Shown: piece by piece, positions 1 to 8,182 of the stretch
Layout of the letters: every line of letters starts with the position of its first letter
How positions within the stretch are numbered: position 1 is the first letter of the stretch
NCBI GenBank assembly: GCA_002179805.1
Contig: NAVB01003550.1
Location: 1-11,031 of the forward strand
Direction: 5' to 3'
DNA: 11,031 nt
Source of the DNA: Acanthamoeba lenticulata
Lineage: Eukaryota > Discosea > Longamoebia > Acanthamoebidae
Notes under the pieces: model-generated
Database searches by the model: none
What the model saw: only the letters and a program-made list of their open reading frames with translations
Told to the model about the DNA's origin: nothing
Program-made: the position numbers and the translations under genes

Positions 1-155
1 TCATTGCGAGGTACGAAACCCTCACGTTGGCCATAGGGAGGGGGCTGCTTAAATTGGCGCCTTGCGGTTGGGGTCGGCACCACCTGCGCTTCCGATGTAG
101 GCGCAGCGAATGCGTTCCTCGGTCTGGGCAGGGCAGCCGTCAGTACCGAAGTCAT
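1..155 (-). CDS. SNW1: SNW1/SKIP N-terminus, cut by window edge
   Basis: This is the 5' end of a gene running off the left edge. From the ATG at 155-153, 51 codons plus two bases are open to base 1. The read starts MTSVLTAALPRP. Around residues 38-50 it contains QPPPYGQREGFVPR, which matches the PPPYG(Y/Q)R(K/E)G(W/F)(I/V)PR segment near the N-terminus of SNW-domain proteins (human SNW1/SKIP, yeast Prp45); the human protein also has a short Ala/Pro-rich lead-in here. Known family role: a nuclear protein of the activated spliceosome (NineTeen-associated) and a transcription co-regulator. The SNW domain itself lies outside the window. No intron is needed in the visible part. It is transcribed away from the glycosyltransferase gene and shares its upstream region. 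The identification rests on one short but distinctive motif. Confidence 0.8.
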   Translation of the reverse strand, partial: MTSVLTAALPRPRNAFAAPTSEAQVVPTPTARRQFKQPPPYGQREGFVPRN

Positions 156-472
156 GATGTCAGTGCAGTGACCTGTAGGTTCAGATGAATTGATGGATCA
201 AATTGGCTGGACTTTTTTTGTTCCAGTCGGCCTAAAAAGCGGAGAATCGTTGGCACGCGCGGCATGACTGCCTTTATCAAATTCCTTCAGCTAGGGGCCG
301 AACAGAGACGCAAAGGTCAGCCCGCAGGGACACGTGTTCAGGGATGGAAGCTTACGCAACTTACCCAATTCGTCTTGGGTGATCACAGTGCGGGGCCCCA
401 CAACCTGCGGCTGCAAGGTGCACCGCCCACGAGGCGAGTAAACACAAACTTTCCAGCAACACAACGCACATC
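156..472. promoter_or_regulatory. divergent promoter region, SNW1 / GT61 gene
   Basis: These 317 bases separate two start codons that point away from each other, so they must hold both promoters and both 5' leaders. I see no convincing TATA box. A T-run followed by a CTAAAAAG stretch lies near 208-240. A 73-codon frame from the ATG at 264 to 485 overlaps the downstream start in another frame and resembles no known protein. Transcription start sites cannot be placed from sequence alone. Confidence 0.5.
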
Positions 473-2592
473 ATGCTGCTCATGAAGAAAAGAGTTGGAG
501 TTGTTATCCTGGGTCTCTTAGTATGGAGTCTGGCTGCTTGTGTCTATCTGGGCTGCATGATGCTAACGCGAACCTCTGGGGAAGGATCGACATTACATCT
601 CTCTACCCGTTTGTTGGCATCACTGGAGCAAGCAGACACAGTGCTGGGGCATCACCAGCAGATCATAAGGCCCCAGATGGTTCCCTATCCAGATTGTCCT
701 GGTGAGCAAACTCTGCAGCCTGTGTTATCCCTGAAGGAAGCTGGCCATGTCAACTTCACAGACATAGGCTATGCCCTCGCCCGGGAGGAGATTGAGGCGG
801 CCATCCCAAAGGCTTACCAAAACCATGCCAAGGTCCGTTCCAAGCGCCATCCTTTTCGGTTTTTGTCTTTACCGTAGTAACTGGCGTGCGCGCAGCTTTA
901 TGACTGGTGCAACAAAGAATCGGTCCACTACTTCTTCCTGCATCTCAGTCCCCCTCTAGTGGCCCAGGTAGAGCATCAGCTCCCACCCAAAGCTGTTCTA
1001 ATGGGACTTGGATTGACAAAACTCTCTACATTAGGATGACAACAGTGCTTCGACCTTCACCCTTTCACAACAATGGTCCCCCGCCACTCGACACGTGCAG
1101 ACAAAGCACTGCGGTCTGTTCAATTCCTACTGCAGAGACTACCCTGTTGAGGGAGGCCAACCTACAAGGATGACAAAGACCTTGCTGGAGGACCAGTTCA
1201 ATACTCACTTGGTCTTGCCCAAGTTCTACCCCAACATGAGCGAGGCAGGAAAGTTGCTGGCCACTCGAGATGTTGTGCCGGCCCAGCTCAGCCAACAGTT
1301 TGCCTCAGATGACGTTGAAGGAGTCACCAACACAGCGCGAGGTGAGAACACTGAACCGCCTGAGGTTGGTGTGCTCTATGGCGCCTACGTCACCGCAGTT
1401 GGCACGGTCTTTTCGCCCGGCCTTTGTGTGCCAAGCTGGCCCGACGATGCCCAAGCGGACTGGCCCTCCTTCGTGGCCAACTACCTCAATCTGAACCAGG
1501 CACGCAGCATCTTACAAAACAATCTCACTCTGGGCTTGCCACTTACTGGTGCTTCCATGTTGCAGACAAGCAACTGGGTTCATGTCAGGCAACTTCTCGT
1601 GGTGACAAACAACCACCAAGGAATGTTCTGGCACTGGCTCATCAGTGAAGCCTACCGACTGCTTGTCGCGGTCCCTTTCTTGCGGGCGAATCCGGATGTC
1701 TTCATCCATATCAACGGAGGAGCAGGCAGCATTCAGATTTACTCCGAGCTTTATGGTCTTCCTGCGTACGTCCTCACAACCTACCGCTAAAAAGAGATCT
1801 TTTATTTATTGTATGATTTACTAAACATTTATGTTCCACAGTTGGCGTTTCATCTCGGAGGTGAATGTGAGAGCAGATGTGGTGTACTACATCCAGCCCA
1901 TTGACCGGTCGGACGTTCCCCCGCTTGGAATGGCTCAGCTGATCCGCTTCGCTCTTCTCGATATGGTCGGTGTGCCGATCGACCAACAGCGCAGCGTCTT
2001 GGCGAAGCCTGCCCTCATGGCTAGCCAGATGAAGAAGGACGATGCAGGCAAAGAAGGCGAAGAAGAACTCGTTGTGCGCGTCTTGTTCCTTCGACGTACG
2101 GACCCCTGGAAGGGCCGCATGATCGTCAACCACAAGGAGATGATTGCTGCCTTTGAGGCCTTTGCTGCTGAATTCCCTACCAAACTGGGCCGGCCCGTTA
2201 CCCTGAAGCTCCTGGAACACGTCGGCTCGCCCTCACCAAGCGAGTCACGCCGTCTGTTTGCGCAGGCCGACATCATCGTCGGCCCTCATGGCGCAGGCTT
2301 TGCTCACCTGCACGCTGTGCGACGAGGCGCTCACGTTCTGGAGGTGCGCCCATCAGCTCCAAGGTTGTTGCGTTTCTGGTCTGATACTCACATGCTTGTG
2401 GTGCAGTTGTTCACTGGGCGACACCTCAACATGCTCACCTCGGCGCGGCTCGGGCTGGGCTACCATGCCATCGTCCCCCAGACCACCACGGAAGGGCTGG
2501 AGCCCGAGTCGAAGGCGTACAACTTCGTGGCCGACATCGCCCAGCTCCTGGGCATCGTTGAGGCCATCCTGACCGAGCGGTTCCCTCGATGA
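473..2592 (+). CDS. GT61 (DUF563) family glycosyltransferase, type II membrane protein
   Basis: Exons 473-832, 896-967, 1101-1765 and 1842-2592 join in frame to 615 aa. Junction phases fit, the donor at 1766 reads GTACGT, and a CTAAAC branch-point-like site lies near 1821. The N-terminus (MLLMKKR, then about 22 hydrophobic residues) is a signal anchor, which suggests a Golgi or ER lumenal enzyme. The catalytic part shows family GT61 hallmarks: MFWHWLISEAYR near 319-330, FLRRTDPWKGRMIVN near 448-462 and ADIIVGPHGAGFAHLH near 508-523. The last is the conserved GxHGAG(L/F) block of DUF563. Known family members are EOGT, POMGNT2 and plant xylosyl- and arabinosyltransferases, so substrate and linkage cannot be predicted. 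The stretch around residues 200-270 is probably variable. A second ATG at 482 is an equally good start. The gene converges on GSS. Confidence 0.85.
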
Positions 2593-2761
2593 TGAAGACG
2601 ACAGGGATCCATCCACCTTTTCCACACAGTAGAGACTTGCTCACATGTAAGTACGCGGCACATCTTCCACCATCTGCTCCTGCCCAACAGCAGAATTTTT
2701 GAATTGTAAAATAAATTTGAAACAAAATCAAAATTAAAATTAAAAGGGAAAGCAAGACGAG
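2593..2761. other. convergent intergenic region, GT61 and GSS 3' ends
   Basis: These 169 bases between two facing stop codons hold both 3' untranslated regions. The right half, about 2695-2750, is strikingly A/T-rich against the GC-rich coding flanks. No conserved reading frame was seen. Confidence 0.6.
2710..2715 (+). terminator. probable polyadenylation hexamer of the GT61 gene
   Basis: An AATAAA lies about 118 bases after the glycosyltransferase stop codon inside an A-rich tract, the usual place for a eukaryotic cleavage signal. No AATAAA was found for the GSS transcript on the opposite strand in this gap. Confidence 0.5.
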
Positions 2762-5171
2762 CTAGAACAGGTAGGGCGAGTCAAGCACGGCAAAGCCCGC
2801 CGCGACGCCGCCCTCATCGGAGGTGGCTGTCTTCGTTCGCAGGAGGTGGCCCCCGTCCTCGTTGATGAACTCCTCGTCGCCTTTGCTGCAGTGCGCAAAC
2901 GAATGGAACCAGTCAGGTCAGAGGTTCTGTTGCGGAGGACGATGTGGTGTGATGTGGCCGACGCACCAAACGTAGACCGAGTAGATGCCCAGCTCGCAGA
3001 TGGCCTGCACGAGCGACACCTCGCCCTTGCGGTACACGTAGGCCTCGTACGGCTGCGGCTTGATGCGCTGCATCAGGATGTAGGCCGCCCGCTCCTGCGC
3101 GCGACCATCCCCGCATTAGCACCACGGCACGCGCATGTCAGCCACAGGGCCTCCGCCAGGCACGCATGGTCAATGGTCAACACAACGCACTTGCGGGCTC
3201 ATCGTGCTCAGCGCTTCCCGCAGCTTGTCGCTGTACAGGTTGTTGCCTGGTGAGCGCGCGAAGGAAGAGAGGGAAGGCCACAGGTGGTGAGTCGCCGGCC
3301 AATAAGCTTCCCACGAAAGAGAAGGAGGGACGCTAACCTCCGCCCTCGCGCTGCGGCTTCATGACAAAGTCCTCGGGGTGGGCCAGTGCAGCCTGGACGG
3401 CCTCCTCGGACTCGCCCTCGTCGAGGCTGTACAGGCCCGCGAAGCACTTGCGCAGCCGCGCCACCCTCTGCTCGTCCCCCCGCCCGGGTCATCAGGTCAG
3501 ACTGAGCCCACCGGTCGTCCCGCACATGACATGTGGTGGGCAGTACGTCAGCGTCCTCGGGGAAGAAGCGCTCGAGCACGCCCTCCTTGCTCAGCACCTG
3601 CTGGACCTTCTTGGCGCCCACAAGGTGATAGGCCAGCGACGGACACTGTGGCGTTTTGTTGTTGATGATGATGTTGTTGATGTGGTTGATGTTGCGGGCA
3701 GGTGAGGCCAAGACTCAGAGGCGCGCTGGCCACGCGTGGAGAGAAAGCCCGCACCTGGACGGTCTTGGAGCGCTCGATGAGCTCGCGCGCTTGCCACTCG
3801 GCCTCGGTCGGGTAGTCGTTGGGTGTGTAGCCCGCCCTGAAGTAGGTCACCGCCACTGCCACCCCGTCGCTGCTCGAGTTGTTTTTGTAAATGTTTTTTA
3901 AAATTACAAGTTAAATGTTTGTTTAAAATAAAAATATTGAAATTGAAGTAGATGACGTACATGAGGAGAGCGCCGGTGGAAGCGTCGATGGAGCCCCTCT
4001 CGTGGAAGTCCTTGAGGGACCGCCGAAGCATGCGCACGCGGTGCCGGTCCCACAGCGTGTATTCGAGCCACCGCTGGTCGGTCGAGTTCCGCTCGCCCGG
4101 CTGCACCACCATCACCACCACGGCACTGCCGCAAAATCATAAAAGAAAGAAGAATTAAGAAGTCAACGTGAGGTGTGCTGGAGCGCTATGCAGAGGCGCC
4201 GCCGCACGTTTTGTCGCCGTAGAGCTCCCAGGCCTTGGCCATACCGTCGACCAGGGCGTGGCCCGACTTGTTGGGCGGGAGATGGGCGTCGTCGACCTGG
4301 AAGTGGCGCTGGAGGCCCGTCACCTTGCCCAGCACGTAGCTGCCACACGACAAGGTAGAAGAAGAAGAAGAAGAAGAGGAAGTAGAACGAGTAGACTTTA
4401 GCGTGAGGCGCAGACATGCGCGGAAGCAAGATATGGCAAGGCCGGTGGGCGGCGGACCGGTGCATGAGCGAGACGTTGCTCGAGAGGCACGCAAAGGCGG
4501 ACGAAATGGTGTTGAGCTCCACCTGGAGCGGAATGGGCGAGCCCTCGGGCTGCTGGTGCAGCATGTAGTCCGACCGATGCAGGCCCAGCTCGATCGCCTG
4601 AAGCAGCGAGCGTGTCCGTCAGCGTGGCCAACACACAACAACGAGGACGCAGCTTCATGAGGCGCTCACCTGCCGCTTGCCCTCGGCGTAGACCTTCTTG
4701 TAGGTGGCCAGCAAGTTGCCTGTGAAGCTGTCGGCTTGCGCCGCGCTGCACGAAAGAACCTCAGACTGAGAATGCTCGGAGGATGAAGAGAGGGAGGGAC
4801 GGAGAAGAGGAGCTGACCTCTCGAGGGAGGAGCAGATGAAGGCGTGGTCGTTGCTGGCCTTGTGTACGAGCACGTTAAAGTCGCGCGCCAGGGTCACGAC
4901 CTGGTCGTATGCAGCGCGAGGCAACGGGGAGGGCAGCAAACTGATGGGCGCGTGCACCACCTCGCCCGCATTCGCTGCATTGTTTGATCAGACAACTGAT
5001 CCAGTTAAATGACTCGATTTTGAAGCTCATTCAAGTACAACGCAGCTTGATTGCCGTACCTCCAGGAATACCCATCACCAATCCGTGTGCCACTGCCCAC
5101 GCGTGGCTCTCCTCCGTCACCTCTGCCAACAAAGCAGCGTCAAGCTGCGCAATCTTGGCCACGTCTTCCAT
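2762..5171 (-). CDS. GSS: glutathione synthetase, eukaryotic type (EC 6.3.2.3)
   Basis: ATP-dependent ligase joining gamma-glutamylcysteine and glycine, the second step of glutathione synthesis; a cytosolic homodimer in known cases. Twelve exons in transcript order: 5171-5060, 4974-4818, 4745-4670, 4597-4458, 4339-4208, 4125-3961, 3869-3755, 3645-3547, 3467-3338, 3246-3191, 3094-2967, 2885-2762. Every junction is GT-AG with matching phase, giving 477 aa (human 474). Visible motifs: HRSDYM at 122-127 (substrate Arg), ELNTIS at 142-147 (metal-binding Glu and Asn), AKAWELYG near 195-202, AKKVQQ near 310-315, [10 protein letters not shown] at 369-378 (ATP-grasp Gly-rich loop, metal Glu), HLLRTK at 450-455 and the Ala-rich loop [14 protein letters not shown] near 461-474. 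All expected key residues are present. Introns are 72 to 118 bases; that at 4340-4457 carries a GAA/TTC run as its pyrimidine tract. This is the best-supported gene in the window. Confidence 0.96.
4357..4378. repeat. GAA/TTC microsatellite in GSS intron 5
   Basis: About seven GAA units lie inside the intron at 4340-4457. On the transcribed minus strand they read as TTC repeats 16 to 38 bases before the acceptor, so they serve as the polypyrimidine tract of that acceptor. Confidence 0.75.
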
Positions 5172-5438
5172 TTTGTATTATTCAAAAGCTAAATGACGCC
5201 AAAAAAAGAAGAAAAACAACTTCGTGTCGGCGAGAGCACCAACGGCGCTACGTGTGACTTCGCCGAGGCAATGTTGGCCTATGATGTTTTTGTTTTTTAA
5301 TGACTCGCGACCACAAGGAAGCGTTCAGCACCAACGCTGCACCCTTCCTTGCACAACAGACACAACGTTGTCCATTCATAACCTCAAACTACCGCACACG
5401 ATCGCCATCATCAGTTAGCAAGACGGGACGGCCGTCGT
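5172..5438 (-). promoter_or_regulatory. FACT 3' region and GSS promoter/5' leader
   Basis: These 267 bases separate two genes on the same strand. On the minus strand an ATTAAA (5301-5296), about 140 bases after the FACT stop and next to an A-rich run, could be its polyadenylation signal. The rest must hold the GSS promoter. No TATA box or known element is evident. Small open frames on the plus strand here have no recognisable similarity. Confidence 0.4.
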
Positions 5439-7529
5439 TCACTCGTCCATGTCGGAGCCTCGAGAGGCAGTCTTCTTGCCAGAGGCGCCGCTGTCGCCCG
5501 CTCTGGGCTTGACAGGCTTCGCGTCGACCTCCTCCCGCTTCCTCTTGCCGCGGCCCGTCCCTTCGTCGACCTCGTCGACTTCATCCTCCTGCAGTGGCTC
5601 GGCGTCGCCCTGTCGTCATAGTTGGTGTTGATGTTGGTGTAAGTTGATGAACAACAACATCGTCAGCCTTATCCTCGTCATCATCATGATCGTCAGAGGG
5701 AGGTGGAACCTCATCAAACTCCTCGTCAACGTCGGCCTCGTCCTTGGCGATGAAGTCGTCGTCCTCCTCGGAGCTGCCCTCGTCGTTGCCGACGGCCTCC
5801 AGGGCCAGGTCAGGATCGGCGCCCGACGCATCGGCGCCGGCTTCCATGTGGGAGATGCGCTTGATCTTGAGGCCCTTGGACTGGATAAAGTTGACGAGGG
5901 GCTTGAACTCGGTGCGCTGCATGCCGGCAAACAGGATGTCGGTGCCGCCCTTGGTGTAGACGACGAGATCAAAGGTGCGGCTCCCGCCCTGGATGTCGCC
6001 CTTCTTCTCGCTGGAGACGCGCGCAAACTCGACGACGGTGACGTCCGAGTAGCGGATGAGGGTCGGCGGCTTGTGGATGAAGATGAAGCAGCGGTCCATC
6101 GGGTACAGGTAGCCGTCGTTGGCCTTGAGCGAGCACTTGATGGCCGGCGCGCGGTGGTGGCTCAGGAAGGCGCCCGGGACGGTGATCTTCTTTTGGGTCA
6201 GTTCGCGCAGTACGCGGCGGAAGACCTTGTACGCCTTGCCCGACATCTCTTCCTCGAGCTGGCTCTCGCGCGGCAGCTTGCCCTCCATCTCCTTCAGCGC
6301 CACCTTCAGGTCGATGTTCGTCGTCTTCTCAAACTGCAGCACCAGGTGCGGGTACCGCGTCGCGCCCTGCCTGATAGGCGGATCCAGGCTCACCTGTTCC
6401 AAGCGCGTTGAGTTGTGTTGTTGCCAACTAAATAATAAAATAGAAAACAAAACAAAAAATCACAAGAAATAAAGCCGAGGCTGCGCACCATGAAGCACAC
6501 GTAACGGTCGTCGGGCTTGGGAAGCTCAAAGATGTGCGAGATGGAACTGTACATGATCTTGTAGTCGTAGGTCTTACCGTGCAGGCGCAGGAAGGTCGGG
6601 AAAATCTCGATGTCGTGTCGTCCTCTGTGTATAAAGTCTGATTAAAAACAAATGACAGGACAAAGAAGTCCAAGAAAAGGTGTCGTGCCTGGGCGTGAGC
6701 ACGACGATCTGCGGGAAGGTAGCGAGACCACCGCCGGTCGTGGACACCACGTCAGCTCGGTCCAGCACGAGCTTGTGGAACTCCTGCCGAGACGACATAC
6801 ACACCGCCATGAGCCCCCTTGAAGGTGAGTCCACTGGACCGAGCTTAAACAGGAGTTGAAGCGGCCGCAGTAACGCACATCGACGTCGACATCCGAGTCA
6901 GGCGGGAAGTAGAGGCGAAGCTCAACGAGGGACTCGCTGTCGACCGAGGCCGATGTGTCGTCCTGATGGAACTCGAGGGTGACCTCGTTCTTCTGCAGCG
7001 CGCACTGGGCAACGTCCATGAAGGGAACCTCGAAGGCCGGCATGTCGCCCACTTGGAACACCATGTTGGGCCCGCGCGCCTCGACGCGGCCCCAATTGCG
7101 GCCGGCCGTGTTATACTCCAAGCGCTTGAGCTCGAGCTTGAAGTTGGCCTCAAGGAAGGACTTGAGCTCGTTGTGGTTGGCCTGCAGGAAGCCGTTGAAC
7201 TTGAACGTGGACCCACCCTTGACGGTAAGCTTGAGCTGGAACGACTTGCCGATGGGAACCCACTCGGCTTTCTGAAGATCCGTTGCCATGATGGCCACGC
7301 TCTTGCCCGCCTTGGACTTCCAGCCCATTCCTTGTGAATTGATCTTCATTATTCCGGAAGACTGACGACGAAGCAAGCAAATTGACAAGGAGTGCCATAT
7401 GCCGCAGCGTTAGCACCATCTGTGCACGCGATTACGACAAACAGGAAAGAAGAAGTGGCGCACCTCGGCCACCTTCCCGCCAAGGGAGATGTTTTGGAAT
7501 TGAAGGATTGATGCTGCAGACGCTTCCAT
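5439..7529 (-). CDS. SSRP1: FACT complex subunit SSRP1/Pob3, HMG-box-less form
   Basis: Subunit of the nuclear histone chaperone FACT, which partners Spt16 and handles H2A-H2B during transcription and replication. Six exons in transcript order: 7529-7464, 7361-6879, 6783-6689, 6624-6489, 6393-5659, 5609-5439, giving 561 aa. The first exon (MEASAASILQFQNISLGG) and the start of exon 2 form the N-terminal PH-like dimerisation domain. Then come WGRVEARG and KNEVTLEFHQDD near residues 115-158 (SSrecog region), LTPRGRHDIEIFPTFLRLHG near 213-232, VSLDPPIRQG from 261, KITVPGAF and YPMDRCFIFIHKPP near 335-380 (second PH/Rtt106-like domain), an acidic region near 455-520 and a short basic tail with GRGKRKR near 524-530. 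There is no HMG box, and the length is close to yeast Pob3 (552) rather than human SSRP1 (709). Intron 3 is GC-AG. The final 49-base intron has three possible in-phase GTT donors, giving zero to two extra Val. Confidence 0.95.
6625..6688 (-). other. GC-AG intron in the FACT subunit gene
   Basis: Family conservation requires LTPR followed by GRHDIEIF across this junction. On the minus strand the exon ends CCCAG and the intron begins GCACGA and ends ACACAG, so the donor is GC instead of GT. The neighbouring 35 intron bases hold no GT donor that keeps the LTPRGR motif. An upstream GT inside the exon would delete the conserved residues. A base error in the assembly is the alternative. Confidence 0.75.
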
Positions 7530-7802
7530 GCCGTTTGATGCTGTGACAAGCCCTCTAGAGTGAGCAGCGATTTAAAGATTCCAAGGCAGAGATGCAGCTG
7601 CGCAGGGCCCGGCCGTTGGTAAACAAAAGAAAGCTGGTGTGCGTTCTCCCGCCTTTTTGTTTGAAATGATTTCCTTTTTTTTCTTTTCACAACATTTTTA
7701 TGTCGGCAACAAAATGTGCTTCACAGAACAGCCCACTACAGCAAAATTGATCATCAGATTGAACACTTCCACCTTGCCAGCTGTTCCACCACCTAGCCCA
7801 CC
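7530..7802. promoter_or_regulatory. divergent promoter region, FACT / CSN9
   Basis: These 273 bases separate the start codons of two genes pointing away from each other, so both promoters and leaders lie here. The central part, 7650-7690, is a long T-rich tract on the plus strand, a possible nucleosome-poor core. No TATA box was recognised. Confidence 0.5.
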
Positions 7803-8070
7803 ATGAATGCGATGAAAGGATTCTTCTCGGCGCCCCAGATGATGGACGACCCGTCGATGTACATGATGGACATGGACATGGACCACGAAGATGCAGTTGC
7901 CATCATGGCCGCCATGCAGGAAGAGGGCCCACAAGTGAAGATGGTGGACCTGGACTTCTTCAATGGTACTACTTCTGATCGCCCCTTCGTTCATTCGTGA
8001 GCTCCTACTCAATCAAACAATCTACTTTGCAGACTTTGGCGATGATTTCGACGATGATGACCTCAACTGA
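7803..8070 (+). CDS. COPS9: COP9 signalosome subunit 9 (CSNAP/COPS9) homologue
   Basis: Two exons, 7803-7965 and 8033-8070, join through a 67-base GT-AG intron to a 66-aa acidic, Met-rich protein. The C-terminus reads DLDFFNDFGDDFDDDDLN. It matches the Asp-Phe-Phe-Asn-Asp-Phe plus terminal Asp-run signature of CSN9/CSNAP, the ninth and smallest subunit of the COP9 signalosome (57 aa in human, ending with the same pattern). In that family the C-terminal Phe/Asp motif docks onto the eight-subunit complex, which removes NEDD8 from cullin ligases. The splice junction falls inside the motif (Asn codon, then G|AC for Asp), and only the spliced read restores it. The start context CCCACCATGA is good. 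The N-terminal half is not conserved. The residual doubt is the small size: acidic tails can arise by chance, though the Phe spacing argues against that. Confidence 0.85.
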
Positions 8071-8123
8071 GGGTGGAGCTCTTTAGTGTGTGTACAGCGT
8101 CTGAGGTAACGCCCGATTTCATC

Positions 8124-8129
8124 AATAAA
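8124..8129 (+). terminator. probable polyadenylation hexamer of CSN9
   Basis: An AATAAA lies 54 bases after the CSN9 stop codon and only 53 bases before the STN1 start codon. The 3' end of one transcript must therefore nearly touch the 5' end of the next. Confidence 0.6.
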
Positions 8130-8182
8130 TTAGGCTGGAAAAGTAACAAAAATAGTGTTATTCCTTCATTCTTTCTTCAACC

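Noticed and set aside
264..485. A 73-codon frame that could be a small gene or an upstream ORF overlapping the GT61 start
   Set aside because: The product resembles nothing known and lies wholly in a divergent promoter region. It would matter only if transcription starts before 264, which cannot be seen.
2846..3253. A 135-codon plus-strand frame and others up to 4660
   Set aside because: They are shadows of the GSS exons on the minus strand, which splice into a full-length enzyme with all expected motifs.
5644..6411. A 255-codon open frame on the plus strand, with a hydrophobic start
   Set aside because: It is the mirror of the GC-rich FACT exon on the other strand, whose product matches SSRP1 throughout. 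The antisense product has Leu/Val/Ala/Asp bias and no recognisable motif.
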